DNA of 64,000 nt from Patiria miniata (GCF_015706575.1 NW_024037055.1:14050262-14114261); one strand, 5' to 3'; positions 1-11,370 are shown, counted from the stretch's first letter. The notes: generated by a model from the letters alone, not told the origin. Numbers and translations: made by a program.

Positions 1-10
1 AATACTTCAG

Positions 11-155
11 ATGTTCAAAGGTAACTCGGACTGCGACGAGATCGTTCACCACAACTTGGAAGATCCAATCAACGCGCGCTATGTACGCTTCCTGCCCCAG
101 GATTACTACAACCGCATCGGCATGCGGGTGGAGCTTTACGGTCAAGAACCTGAGG
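11..155 (+). CDS. Exon: C-terminal half of a discoidin (F5/8 type C) domain
   Basis: The acceptor is the AG at 9-10 and the donor the GT at 156. The exon reads 48 codons plus one base (phase 0 in, phase 1 out). It encodes the usual end of a discoidin domain: an aromatic-arginine-phenylalanine strand (ARYVRFLPQDY), then NRIGMRVELYG, the hallmark closing strand. The first ATG is internal and not a start codon. The N-terminal half of the domain lies upstream of the window. The length and phases match the other second-half exons of this gene at 13669, 25433, 28035 and 35962, which supports the exon strongly. Confidence 0.85.
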
Positions 156-604
156 GTAAATATTGCCATCAATTGTATATTTCACCCGTTCTTTCTGTTT
201 CTCGCAAGCCCTCTGACAGCACTGAGGAAATACTGGTTTTGATATTACGTTTGTGACGGGCAAAATCAAAGATTAAATTTACATCCCCTGATGCAAAACT
301 CTGTCATAGAAATAAATGATTTTCTTCCAGTTCTTTCTCAAACTGACAAACTCTATGGGCAGGTTTGCCATAAAAAACCTTATAAATCAGGTTTGTCCAT
401 TTCCGGGGGTAGCCAGGCCTTTTCCTATTTTCACTGATCTGTAGGAGGGCAGGGGAGGGAATTAGAAGCATCAATTAAAAGTAGCGGCTTCACTCCTCTT
501 CTGTTATTATTAATTATTAAGAAAACAACCCCCAAAAAGACAATTGTTAGGGGGGGGGGCAATTTCAATTTTATTTATGGGCGCACCTGGAGGGGTGTTC
601 GACT

Positions 605-745
605 CTGTAGCTCAGTACAACTTTATCCTGGCAACACATTGGCGACACACTGAGAAACTTAAAGACCATCCAGAGATAACTGAGTGGGTAGAACACCAGT
701 GCAGCATTCCAGAGGTCATAGGTTCAAACCCTGCTCCATTCTATT
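605..745 (+). repeat. tRNA-like SINE segment
   Basis: The stretch contains a Pol III box-A-like motif (GAGTGGGTAGAACACC around 681) and a box-B-like motif (GGTTCAAACCC around 720-730) at tRNA-like spacing. The arms do not fold into a clean cloverleaf, so I call it a SINE head or decayed tRNA pseudogene rather than a working tRNA. Confidence 0.5.
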
Positions 746-809
746 TCTTTGTTCAAACTTATGGACTCCCTGCAGAGCATTAACCCTAACTCCCTAGGCC
801 TTTTAGCTA

Positions 810-1160
810 GGATGTAGCCTCAATCCTGCAAAATCCTCCAATTGGCCTCATGGAAAAATTGCATATAGCCTCAATCCTGCAAAAATTCCTCCATTATTTC
901 TTGGGTCCGTGGAGAGGTGACTACTGCCTGAATCCTGCAAAATCCTCCGGCTATGACTGTCAGTAGGCTGAGGCAGAGGCAGTGACATCCTGGAGCAGTG
1001 CGGAGGATTTCAAGTATAATCAAGGACTGAATTTATGCCAGGCTGAGCATAAACAACACAAGGTCCGGCCCAAGACCTTGACACAGTGCGTCCTCCGAAA
1101 TCAGCAACGCACTTTTGCCATGTAATTAACCTCATCCTGCAAATTCCTCCAATTTGCAAA
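810..1160. repeat. Irregular repeat of CCTCAATCCTGCAAAATCCTCC type
   Basis: The motif CCTGCAAAATCCTCC or a near version recurs near 822, 875, 932 and 1137, with unrelated sequence between. It looks like a degenerate minisatellite or the core of an old element. No coding potential was seen. Confidence 0.5.
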
Positions 1161-2004
1161 AAGGATTTTGGAGGATTTGGGATGGTTAGGGTTAAGCATG
1201 GGACACGCGGTCTGTGCGTACTGGTTCTTGCGTGCATGGCATGAAGTATGCACGGCTATAATTCTGGATGCGCACAAACACATTTCCACGTGAACGTGAC
1301 GTGTCGACAGCGACGCGTTTAAATGTCCCGCCGAGTGGTCTCCCCCAACTCTCTCTTTCTAACCATTGAGGGGGGTATTTGTCAACCTCGTCCCCAGTGC
1401 TTACTTTATTTCCAACCGCGTCTCCAATAGTATACCCTGGATAGGAAACTTTCTTCCTGTATCCTGATTGGATACCGCAATTGGCTAGTAATGGATTTTT
1501 ATCGTGTACTTGGTGCTATTATTCACAACGTGCAGTACGTGTTTTCGCGATCATTCGTCCACGCCTTCTCGAAAATACTAATTTCCTTTCCAATTTGCTC
1601 ATCTTAATATGAAATATGATACTGCATGTTGTCTCCGAGTCGATAAGATCATAACAGTTTGATTTCAAAAATCGTGTTTTCGTAACTCACGCCGTGCTGG
1701 ACTGCTACGAATTGACTCTGTTTTTACCCCAGACACCGCATACAAAAACAAACGCTAATGTGTAATGCATATCCAGGCACCAGACTGTTCCTCATTTGCA
1801 TACATGTTCAAAAATCTTGCACATGCAAATGATCCAATACCAGGGTGAGAGAGCAGGTAGTGGTGGGCGCGTACTGCTCGACACCCCTGGGACGAGGTTG
1901 GGTACTTGTGGACTGAGTCCAAATTGATTGATCAATCAACAGTGAGACTGTTTCCACTTGTGGTTTGTATGATAAATGAACATTTTGCTGACTGTCTCGT
2001 GCAG

Positions 2005-2118
2005 TTCCGACGTCCAGTGGAGGCGGGATCCAGAACCTGGCCTTGTACAAGCCGGCCGAGCAGTCCAGCACATTTGAGCCCATCTTTGGAGCCAGTGGTG
2101 CTGTTGATGGCAAAGACG
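2005..2118 (+). CDS. Exon: first part of F-type lectin (fucolectin/FTP) domain
   Basis: The acceptor AG is at 2003-2004 and the donor GTAAGT starts at 2119; phase 1 in, phase 1 out. The translation contains NLALYKPAEQSSTFEPIFG followed by SGAVDGKDG. This is the standard opening of the F-type lectin (eel fucolectin/tachylectin-4/pentraxin-1) domain: NLA..KPA.QSS..., then A.AVDG. A short glycine-rich linker (SGGGIQ) links it to the previous discoidin domain. The family folds as a jelly-roll related to discoidin and typically binds fucose with calcium. Confidence 0.85.
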
Positions 2119-3950
2119 GTAAGTTTATTTGCACATGATGTTGCACACTATAAACCAAATTTGAAAATCCCAAGATGACTGCAGTCAAATCCCCACTCAA
2201 TTCCCACAAAATCCCATAGATTTGGGGAAACTTTCCCAAGGCCTGGCTCAAATTTCCAAGGTCATGGGAAAAATCTCAAAGATTGGCAATGCAGGAACTT
2301 TCCAAATTTCCACATTCTGGGATAAAAGACCGAATGAAAAGAGGGAAGACTTGTGAAATGGAATGGAGAAAAAATTGCTTCTTATAGAGCGTGTAAGTCT
2401 CACCAGTCCACTGTCACTTTTTCCCCCTGGCTTTTAAGCCAAGAAAGGGGGATCTTGTGATAGTGTATTCCTTCTGTGTGTCCGTATGTCCGCGTTCCAT
2501 TTTGGTTAGGTTATGAATTTGTTTAGTGCTGTCATATGAAAAGTCAGACTTCAAAATCAACCAAACTTGGTGACAATAATCTTTGGTTTACAGGGGTGTG
2601 AAATCTCAGCTTTAAAGCTGATTTCAGCTTTTTTTGTTTTGGATTTCAGCTTTTTTCCCTCACTTGCTGTGTACAAAAGTATAGGAGATTTCCAAAGTTC
2701 AGCCTTTTTACACTTTTTTTTTTTTAGCTGTTTTCAGCTATTTTTATTATTGGTCACTCACACCCCTGGTTTAGTTCAGATGACTTGGGACATTTGAGGT
2801 CAGAGGTCATCTAGGGGTCAAATGAGGTCGTTGTTTTTGGTTATGTAAACTGGAAAGTGCTGTTATATGGAAAGTCAGACTTTACTGTCCACCAAACTTG
2901 GTGACAATAATCTGTGGCAAGGGCGGATCCAGGGGGGGGGGGGCCAAAGGGGGCCATGGCCCCCCCCAAAACGAAACCCATTTTTTTTTTTTTTTTATGT
3001 GACATCGCAATAAAGGCAGGCAATGAGTACACCACCATCTTTTCCTCAAAAAAACATTGGTTAAAGTGGTCAGAAATTGCCTCAGATCGCACCACAAAGC
3101 ATCTAGAATCCAAAAAATTGATCTGTGGGTAGGGGGACTATGACTTGAGACATTTGAGGTCAAAGGTCATCTAGGGGTCCAGTTAGGTTATTGTTGTTTT
3201 TGGTTGGGTAAACTAAAAAGTGTGCTTAAACTTACTAAAACTACTGCCAGCACGCCGGGATCATGCAAGTTTAACTTGCAGTATTTTAATCTGAATGTCT
3301 TGGTACCAAACACTAACTAGTCTAGTCACAGACTCCCGTGTATGGATTTCCCCAATTGTTTGAATTGACCAAATTGAGATCAACAATTTAAATTTCATAA
3401 TAGACATTATTTTGCAATATTTTCACTATGTAAATTGTAATGCTTTCTTTTTTTGAGATACCCATTTAATTACCCTTGATTGGATTGGCCCAGTCAGGAC
3501 ACAAAATAATGCAAAAAAATAACTGCAAAAAATAGGATGTCACACGCATTGTAGATCATTCGTTAGAGAACCATTTTCCCTTGAAATTACAGTTAACAAA
3601 ATTTTCATGGATTTTTCAACAAACTAAGCCGTGAAAACACCCTTAAGAAAGTCCTTTGTTTACCCATGGAGATATAGACCCAGTGTACCGTTATGTATAA
3701 CCAATGATAATCCTCAGTGGCCAGGGGCATTAAAAAAACGTGAAAATACCCTTATTACAGGATTAGTCCTATATAAGCCCCATGTAAATGTTTGTGAAAC
3801 GTCTCTTAAAGATTCTTTTCACGGAGAAATGGACTTTTAATGAAAGTTTAAGGGATCAGATGTTCATAGTGATGTGCTGTATTCTCGTAAAATCGGACAG
3901 GTTTTTTAGGTCAACTTACATGTTCTATTTCTCCCTTGTTTTTGCATCAG
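2119..3950 (+). other. Intron with tandem ~350-bp repeat and G-rich element
   Basis: Two diverged direct copies of a ~330-360 bp unit occupy about 2500-3230. The blocks containing CAAACTTGGTGACAATAATC recur at ~2560 and ~2890, and those containing GGTCATCTAGGGGTC at ~2805 and ~3165. The second copy is interrupted at ~2920-3135 by a G/C-run element beginning GGGCGGATCCAGGGGG, part of which resembles 48830-48857. No exon was recognised. Confidence 0.55.
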
Positions 3951-4058
3951 ATGAGGGCATTGTCATCACCAAAGTCCAGACCCAGCCCTGGTGGTACGTG
4001 GACCTCCAGGATCATTACCAGATCTACTTCGTGGCCATCAACAATCCAGGAATCATGC
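3951..4058 (+). CDS. Exon: central part of F-type lectin domain
   Basis: The acceptor is TTTGCATCAG ending at 3950 and the donor GTAAGA starts at 4059; phase 1 in, phase 1 out. It encodes the core strand TQPWWYVDLQDHYQIYFVAINN, matching the family signature TxPWWxVDL followed by a strand ending in N. In carbohydrate-binding members the next residues carry an arginine-rich calcium/fucose motif (R-x-D-x4-R). Here the corresponding positions read NNPGIM and then LCAEPK, so that motif is not conserved. Confidence 0.88.
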
Positions 4059-4578
4059 GTAAGAGATTTTTACTTTCAGCGATTTGAAATGCCCCAAAAA
4101 GGCTGTTAGGCTAGTCCAAGAATTTGCGCATGCTATGTCCCATACGTAACAAAAGTTTGTAACAAACGTTGACATTGTCTATTGCTCCTACATATTTGAA
4201 CCGATTTCAACCAAAGTTTCTCAAAAGTATCAGTAGCGCAGCCCAAACATGTCACATGACCAAACTGGGGTCAAAGGTCATCACGGGGTTACTGTTTTCC
4301 ACAGGGTTCCGGAAAGATTTCCATATACGAAGGTCACTAATTTTCCTCTGTATTGACTAACAAGCCCCCAGATAGCAATTTCATGTCATCAAAGTCAATT
4401 TGAGCAGTGAGAAAATACAAGCATTTTCTTAGAAAACACTTAGAATTTTTCAGTCCAATCTCATAGGGTTTGTACACAGGGTGTTGAGTGAACTTCGTAT
4501 ATGGAAATGTTTCCAGGGTTCCTTCTGTATATCTTCACATTTTGGTATGAAAAGCTTAATTCTTTCTTTTTCTTACAG
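4059..4578 (+). other. Intron without recognised feature
   Basis: The intron is 520 bp, phase 1, inside the F-type lectin domain. I see no repeat family or exon in it. Confidence 0.6.
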
Positions 4579-4703
4579 TGTGTGCCGAGCCGAAAATCTT
4601 GACTAATTTTGTGGTCCGCGTTGGAGACAACCCAGATGTGAACAACAACCCGCCCTGCACGGCCATCTATCGCAGGAAGGTAGAACCGGGGGAGTCTGTT
4701 CAG
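4579..4703 (+). CDS. Exon: third part of F-type lectin domain
   Basis: The acceptor is TTCTTACAG ending at 4578 and the donor GTAAAC starts at 4704; phase 1 in, phase 0 out. It encodes CAEPKILTNFVVRVGDN followed by a stretch with NNNPPC and a strand ending GESVQ. The strand L..F.VRVGDN and the following N..P.C are characteristic of F-type lectins. Together with the exons before and after, the domain has the expected length of about 140 residues. Confidence 0.87.
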
Positions 4704-4884
4704 GTAAACTGGAGTTTATTTTGCCTTTCCAAATATTCTCTCTCTCACTTCCTCTCTCTGGCTATCTGTCAAAATCAGTCTTGACAGGTGACTTTCAGTA
4801 GGTAAGTCTGTTTCAAGCCAGTAGGGCCCATCAGGCTGGCGTTTATCTCTGGTTCCGTTGGCATGAAACGACTGAGAATATTTC

Positions 4885-5078
4885 TATTTCCCCTGGATGG
4901 GATACTAGTCCATCCCAGTTACTCCCCATCTACTGCCGGAACCCATTATAGTACTGGGTATAGATAGTGGGGGCAAAGTGGCTTGCCCATGAACAAAAAA
5001 AACTGCTGGCAGCTGGATGTGAACCCCTTGACCCTCTGATCATGAATCGCACACCCTAACCACTAGGCCGCATTGTAG
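4885..5078 (-). repeat. tRNA-derived SINE, minus strand
   Basis: Read on the minus strand it begins with GCCTAGTGGTTAGGGTGTG (box A) and has a box-B-like GGGTTCACATCC about 40 bases on, followed by a tail containing GGGCAAGCCACTTTG and GGATGGACTAGTATCCC. A second copy lies at 8090-8229 and shares head and tail, so this is a dispersed SINE and not a tRNA gene. Confidence 0.7.
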
Positions 5079-6453
5079 GGAGTAGCACTAGGATTTGTTT
5101 CAGAGCAGTTATGTGGAGATAAAACAATCGTGTCACAGTTCTTACGGATTCCATGAATGGACAGTAGATAGGGTTTTTTGACCCACATTAATCAGTCCAC
5201 ACAGGGATTATTTTGACATCGACTGGACCAGGATCTGATACACCGTACCCTCTGGAGACATGCACACAATAGGGAACAAAAGATTGTATACGTCTCCACA
5301 GGGCAATTTCTATAGATGAATACGTCTCCACAAGGTTATCACGACATAGATATATGGACTTTACTCAGAAAAATAGGAATTTCCAAGGTATGTTAATCTG
5401 TTGCAAATGGAAGAGTTTCAGAAAAAAGATTATTAAGTCCAAGGAAATTAATTCTGGTTAAAATAAGAGCATTTTGAAACTACACTTTCAAACTCGAAAA
5501 CTTTACGAGTTTGTAGAATCTGTGTAGGTACGCTAAATTTCATGAGAACTCTATGAGCAACATAGCTGAAGTTTAATCACATTATCAACTCAAGTCTGTG
5601 GAATATTACAGTAGACTGTGATCTCCTATACAACTTTTTATCAATTTTGCATGCGTAAGAAATAAAGAGGCATTATACTCCCTTTCTTTACGGTGTGAGG
5701 GAACGCCAACATGTGTACGGGAAGCCAGTAGTTGTAAAAATATTGCCAATACATATTTTTGTGACGATCATGCGTGTATCCATGAGGCAACGTGGGTCCC
5801 AGACTGGGTCCTTAAGTGCTCAAAACGATGCAAAAGAAGATCAGGCCAACTTTACTCACTCTTTAACCAGCAAATTTCTCCAAAACTGTTACTGGGTAAA
5901 AGAAAAGTTCCTCGGTACTTCACCAACCGAGTTTAAAGACTTACTTCAATTTTTAAAGGAGACTTTCCTTCAAAATTTGGCAGTGGCTTGCTCAAGAGAG
6001 GGAAGTCAAGTGATTTCAATATGAGGCTAAAGACTAGACTTCTACATGTCCATCCATGGTCCAACTGTTTGACAAGACTGACTTCTTCATTCATTGTCAT
6101 TAGTCTGGTGCCTGACTAAGGAGAAATGTGTAGAAATAGTGACCTAGTACCCGACATCCTAGATATTTCTTTTGGCACAGTCAGCTGACAGTTGATTGAT
6201 GCAGTAGTACTGAAGAGTTGTTGAACTGGTTGTTTCATGTTCCAGTCTATTTTCTTGTATTGCATGTTTGTCAATACCTTAAGTTTTGGGACTCTCATAC
6301 ACAGTATTGAGAGTCCCAAATTTTCAGACTTCCTGGGTCCTAGGAATACACGCTCTTGCAAAAACTTTTAACTTAGCCTCCTTTTGAGTCTGGACGAACT
6401 TGTCAATTTTCCAGTTTGTGATTTTTGATTTCATTTTGAAACCCCCTCATCAG
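5079..6453 (+). other. Remainder of intron, no feature recognised
   Basis: This is the rest of the phase-0 intron before the last F-type lectin exon. Short open stretches (for example 5695-6024) have neither splice context nor domain similarity that I recognise. Confidence 0.5.
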
Positions 6454-6613
6454 ATCCAGTGTCAGAGCATAGACGGCATTCCACCCGTCGGCCGCTACGT
6501 CAGCATCGAGCTGAACCCTGACAACCCCAACGAGTTGACCCACCTGCAAGTGTCAGAGGTCAAAGTGTACGGGGTCGCGACCCCTGTACCAGGGCCCACC
6601 TGTCGGATTAAAG
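6454..6613 (+). CDS. Exon: last part of F-type lectin domain plus linker
   Basis: The acceptor CATCAG ends at 6453 and the donor GTCAGT starts at 6614; phase 0 in, phase 1 out. It encodes GRYVSIELNP followed by HLQVSEVKVYG. This is the closing pair of strands of an F-type lectin, GRYV.I......L.L.EVEVYG. A short proline-rich linker (PVPGPTC) follows and leads into the next discoidin domain. Confidence 0.88.
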
Positions 6614-6680
6614 GTCAGTTATAGTTTTCCCGATTGATATTTTCTTTCTGTGTTAGTGGTTCTGTCGGAGTGTGGCTCCC

Positions 6681-7229
6681 ATGGGAATGTACATGTCCAA
6701 GAATGTACATCATTGGCTTTTGCTGTAATTTTCAGAAATGGACTATTTGAGGGGTTAGTATAATATATCAAATATTGTTACAATGACATGTTTGAAGTTT
6801 TGTGTTCGAAAAGGCAAAAAAAAAACCAAGGAAACAAAAATATTCAAGTAGTATGGTTCCCTGATGACTCCACTAAAGATGAAATGGATCAATTTATAGA
6901 TTCCGGAAAATGGTAAGGTAAGGGAACCAGTCTAGCTGGACTGCACTCGTTCATGAACATGTAACCAATAGCAAACAAAATTTGGACTGAAGAAAGTGGT
7001 AAAATTGGAGCAGTAGTTGAAAAATAGTTAGGTTTTTCCAACGATGGTCGGCCGACCACCATTGGAAATATATACAAAAATACCATTTTCTTGAAAATGA
7101 CTTCACACCAGGTGCCATAAGTTTACAGGATGCTTTAGACTGTCATTTACCAACATCCTAGTAAGGTATTTCATAAAAACTTGGTAGTTTTATTTTTCGA
7201 TGTTTGCAAATGTTGTATATTCCCTTTAA
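6681..7229 (+). mobile_element. TTAA-flanked MITE, copy 1
   Basis: This matches 23643-24166 in the same orientation and 9649-10177 inverted. The right end reads GCAAATGTTGTATATTCCC followed by TTTAA; the left end is worn. A central palindrome (CCAACGATGGTCGGCCGACC and its complement) lies near 7038-7065. TTAA at the ends suggests a piggyBac-type target, but no transposase is present. Confidence 0.75.
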
Positions 7230-7639
7230 GAGGGCATTTATCTGTGATTTCCATGACATGATATGACTGAAATTATATAACTGACATACAGATCCTTGTC
7301 TTTTGATTGGTGGAACTAATATCACGTGGCATTCATTATTGCTCCCATTCACACCAGGGCTCTAAAAGTCCCATTCGCCCATGGTGAATGGGATCTACTC
7401 TTCAACAGTTAGGATCATCCTTGTTCCATGGCGTGGTATTTGTGTGCATTTGCATGCTGTTGTGCGCGTTAAGCATTTAGCCTAGTGGGTATTGTTCCCA
7501 AGAGCCAGTAGTTACAGAGTTGGCCGGTTCAAACATTTCGTGAAGGAGTGATTCGAAAGAGAGAAATACATTTCCCACCAATTTTGTATTGAAATAGAAG
7601 TTCATTTTAACTGTATGGCAAGGATCTATATGTCAGCTA

Positions 7640-7797
7640 TTGAGTGGCTTTAAATTGTGAAATGGGAGGAATATTATCGCTCGGTAAAATTTGGACTTTT
7701 CCATTTCACTCGGCTTCGCCTCGTGGAATAAAAAAGCCCAGATTTTACCCTTGCAATAATATTCCTACAATTCCACTCAAAGCCACTCAATATTTGT
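7640..7797. repeat. Small foldback element
   Basis: GTGGCTTTAAATTGTGAAAT then GGAATATTATCGC and GGTAAAATTTGG are repeated in inverted order as CCAGATTTTACC, AATAATATTCC and CAAAGCCACTC. The arms are about 55 bases with a central loop. It is probably a short non-autonomous transposon remnant. Confidence 0.6.
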
Positions 7798-8089
7798 ATA
7801 ATATTTCTATATTTCATCCATATTGATGGGATGCCACTCTATCGCAGGTTAGTCCACAGCTCAGCGGTGTAGCCTGAGTTCTCCCCATAGGGGGTGAGTG
7901 AGGGGGGGGGGGTCTGGATGTTACAGTTGGGGCGCCCAATTTCTGTTGAACCCGTTAACCATGCTCACTTTAGGACTCAACAAATTTCTGGTGGGAGACG
8001 GGGAATTGGGGGGGGGGGGAGGTGGGGGGATGGGGGGGGGTATGCTTCTCCCAGACCCCCCTTGGCTATGCTGCTGCCCCAGCTAATGA

Positions 8090-8229
8090 CGGTATTCAAT
8101 TATACTCCTGGATGGAAAGAGGCAAGTGTGGGTGAAGTGGCTTGCCCAAGGACACAACACATGGCCAGCAGCTGCATTCGAACCCCTGACCCTCTGATCA
8201 TGAGTCACAAACCCTAACCACTAGGCTAC
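8090..8229 (-). repeat. tRNA-derived SINE, minus strand, second copy
   Basis: The minus strand reads GTAGCCTAGTGGTTAGGGTT (box A) and GGGGTTCGAATGC (box B), then GTGTCCTTGGGCAAGCCAC. It shares both head and tail with the copy at 4885-5078. Confidence 0.72.
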
Positions 8230-8426
8230 AACTATTACTACATCGACTCGGGACTAAGGGGTCGACGTCGTGCGCGATGACGGACTCTCAACTCCTCCTT
8301 CTCCCTCATCAGTTTTTTCAGTTTGTCCACATTAGCCGCGCTGCTGTCTTCTAGGAGCGTGTTGACCATAGTCTAGGAAAGGCGTCCAGGGTTCAATCTT
8401 CCGTGCTTGGGCTCCCACCCTCTATA

Positions 8427-8923
8427 CAGGGTGAAAAAAAAAAAAATGAAACCGAGATATTATTGCTTATTGGAACAGAAGTAGGGCACATGTGAATCAA
8501 AGGGAGGTATCCTCTGATGGGGCTGAATCTCCTCTTTAAAATGACACCCTGATCATGTCCTTACATCCACGGTTGACTGAGCAGTGACCAATTTTAATGA
8601 AAAAGTCTATTTAGAGACTTGCGCCACTTTCATGGTGAAATCTCTTTTTTCCCCCACCTGCCTTGATTGGCACCCATAGCCTTTCACTCTGTGACAAATG
8701 ACACCACAAAAACCAGAATTAAAAAGTCGCGCAAGCCTCTAAATAGACCCTTTAATAAAATTGGTCACTGCTCAGTCAACCGTGAATGTAACAACATGAT
8801 CAGGGTGTCATTTTAAAGAGGACATTCGACCCTAACAGAGGATATCTCCCTTTGATTCACATGTGCCCTACTTCTGTTCCAATTAGCAATAATATCTCGG
8901 TTTGGTTTTTTTTATCCACCCTG
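8427..8923. mobile_element. Long-TIR MITE with TA target duplication
   Basis: The left end CAGGGTG preceded by TATA and the right end CACCCTG followed by TATA are the tips of inverted arms of roughly 200 bases. For example CCGAGATATTATTGC and GGTTGACTGAGCAGTGACC in the left arm recur inverted in the right arm. TA flanks fit a Tc1/mariner-like target. There is no coding sequence. Confidence 0.75.
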
Positions 8924-9058
8924 TATATTAGGAAAATCTGAAACATGAAATATTCAACTTAACAGCAAAGCTGTTTCAAAATATCTAGACACTAAAAACC
9001 CAGAAAATCCTGTCATTTAAAATTTTTATTATTTCAAAATTTCAAAATGATTTTACAG

Positions 9059-9132
9059 AAGGAGCGCACTACCTTGGCATGGAGTCTGGCGAAATCAATG
9101 GAGCACAAATAGATGCGAGCAACTACCTGAAG
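9059..9132 (+). CDS. Exon: opening of a discoidin domain
   Basis: The acceptor TTTTACAG ends at 9058 and the donor GTTTGA starts at 9133; phase 1 in, phase 0 out. It encodes YLGMESGEINGAQIDASNYLK, which is the LGMESG.I.D.QI.AS opening of F5/8 type C domains. It is 74 bases long. The next two exons complete the domain. Confidence 0.9.
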
Positions 9133-9648
9133 GTTTGAGTTCATTGTTTGTATTCACTTTCACCTCCCTGGAAGATCAAAAGTCTTGCAAAGTTTCACGT
9201 TTCATTAAACCAAAATTTGGTGATGATTCCGACTACAAGACACTGGCAGTGAGGAGCACAATTAAACAAAACCCATCTGTTGCAGTTTTCAGCTCATCGG
9301 ATATTGTACTTTCAGAATATTTGTGTCTAAAACACAGTCTTGTTATGTCGAATTCAGTTATCTCGAAACTCTGTTTGTCTCGAACTAAACCTTCATGCCC
9401 ATCAAGAGAATAGGATATTAAAGTCTGATTTTGATTTAAGTCAAGATCTGAGTCTAAATGTTTTTCTTCTAAGTTTGAATTCTAAACTCTTGTAGAATAT
9501 CAGTGAGTTGTTCGGTCAGGACACGCACTTATGCCTTTTTGAAATCATTCCTTGATCTGTTTACAGTAATTATATGAAGCAACTTTTCTGGTGTAGGCTT
9601 ACCTAAACCACTGAAGGTGTATTTAAAGCCCAATTGATAGTCTCATTC

Positions 9649-10177
9649 TTAAAGGGAAAATACAACATTTGCAAACATCAAACAATAAAACTACCAAATC
9701 ATTTTGAAATACATGTACCTTGCTGGACTGTTAGTGAATGACAGTGTAAAGCATCCTGTAAAATCATGGCACCTGGTATACTGTCATTTTCAAGAAAAGT
9801 GGTATTTTTGTATCAATTTCCAACGCTGATCGGCCGACCAGCGTTGGAAAAAAAACTGGCTTTTTTTCAAATACTGGCCCCAGTTGACCATCGCACTTGT
9901 TTGCAATCGATTACACACCTATGAACGGGTACAAGCCAGCTAGACTGGTTCCCTGACCTTACAATTCCCCAATGTATGTAAACTGCTCTGTTTCTTCTTA
10001 AATGGAGTCAGGGAACCAGACTACAGGAAAATGATTGTTTTTCTTGGTTTTTATAGCATTTTCGAACCCAAAACCTCAAAAAAGTCAGTGTAACTATATT
10101 TGCTATATATTTCCAACCCCCAATTCCATCCATTTCTGAAAATTACAGCAAAAGCAAATGATGTATATTCCCTTTAA
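9649..10177 (-). mobile_element. TTAA-flanked MITE, copy 2 (inverted)
   Basis: It starts TTAAAGGGAAAATACAACAT and ends ATTCCCTTTAA. The interior matches copies 1 and 3 in reverse orientation, including the central palindrome CCAACGCTGATCGGCCGACC plus its complement near 9823-9850. Both ends have a clean TTAA. Confidence 0.82.
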
Positions 10178-10221
10178 CTTTCTCCATAAAAAGTTAGACT
10201 TAGACTGACGTAATACCTTTA

Positions 10222-10870
10222 AAGGTGCAAGGCCTGATTTCATCATAAACACCACAAAAACAGAAAGTCCACACTCATTGGCGGAGTCATCGTTTTGAAT
10301 CTGATAGTCTTTTGATGACGTCATTGATATCTATAGACCTTTGGGGAATGTTGTTAGCTACATTTTGATACCCCGTGTGCTTCAAAGACATCCAAGATTG
10401 ACAACGGTTTATGAAAAATGATGCAGTTTAAAGAGTTGCAAATGTAAAGAGTATGCGAGTGGAAATTGCTGCGTGACAATGTGACACTACCCGAAACGAA
10501 CAGCAGGGAATACCGATCGCATAGTGCTTGCATGCATGGCAGCACGCGAACTGAATTACCCGCGCTTTGTTCGGGCACTGTGCAGTCGATAGGGGCTAAT
10601 TATAGGCATTTGTGGCTATGCTTAGCACATTCTCCTCGTGTAATTTTGCAACTTTTCAAACTGCATCATTTTTCATAAACCGTTGTCAATCTTGGATGAT
10701 TTACAGTCTTTGGTAGCAAACTGGGCATCAAAATGTAGCTAACAAAATTCCCCAAAGGTCTATATAAAAGACGTCATCATAAGATAATCAGATTTAGAAT
10801 TATGACCCCTCCAATGATTGTGGACTTTCTTTTTTTTGTGTTGTTTATAATGTTTCCACCTTGTATGAAG
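10222..10870. mobile_element. Long foldback element
   Basis: Arms of about 240 bases (10222-10460 and 10620-10870) are inverted copies. Examples are AGACCTTTGGGGAAT on the left against ATTCCCCAAAGGTCT on the right, and AAACCGTTGTCAATCTTGGA on the right against its complement on the left. It sits directly beside the TTAA element. No open frame with known similarity was found. Confidence 0.7.
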
Positions 10871-10946
10871 GACCATTAATTAAATCAATCTTGTTTACAA
10901 CTTTTGCAAAGATCTAATAATACCTATAACCTGTGTATTAATCCAG

Positions 10947-11204
10947 GGTTACCAACCTCAAAATGCCCGCCTGAACCTGCCCAACCGAGCCTGGGTTGCT
11001 GAGTGCCGTCCCCACACCCCCTCCCTCGCCAAGGAGAAACAGTACTACCTGAAGATTGACCTGCTGGCCCTGACCGACATGGAGGGCCTGCTCACCCAGG
11101 GTAGTCTGGTTCCGGAGGAGTCCTACGTCAGCCAGTTCATGATGGAGACCAGCGTGGACGGGGAAGTGTTTGTGCCGTACAAAGCAGCGGACGGGACTGT
11201 CAAG
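10947..11204 (+). CDS. Exon: core of discoidin domain
   Basis: The acceptor ATCCAG ends at 10946 and the donor GTTTGT starts at 11205. It has exactly 86 codons, phase 0 to 0. It encodes NARLNLPNRAWVAE, then YYLKIDLLALTDMEGLLTQG and YVSQFMMETSVDGEVFVPY. These match the discoidin landmarks: ARLN....AW......, W/Y.L.IDL......G..TQG, and YV..F....S.DG..W..Y. It is the best-conserved discoidin exon in the gene. Confidence 0.93.
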
Positions 11205-11370
11205 GTTTGTTCCAAACAAGTTCTCTCAATTTATGAAATAAAAATCAAGATTTGATAAAAGTACTTACAAGTCCTCGCGACTTATCAGATGTCAATCTCA
11301 AAGTCATCCAGTTGTCAAAGTGTTTTCAAATTAATTGTGTCTAAAGCTTTTTCCTGTTATTTTTACCAGC

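Larger units (their letters stand above)
156..2004 (+). other. Intron with repeats
   Basis: This 1.85-kb intron separates the first discoidin exon from the F-type lectin domain (phase 1). It holds a tRNA-like SINE segment near 605-745, dispersed copies of a CCTGCAAAATCCTCC-type motif between 810 and 1160, and near 1385-1475 a block that recurs at about 60618-60703. I see no convincing coding sequence. Confidence 0.6.
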
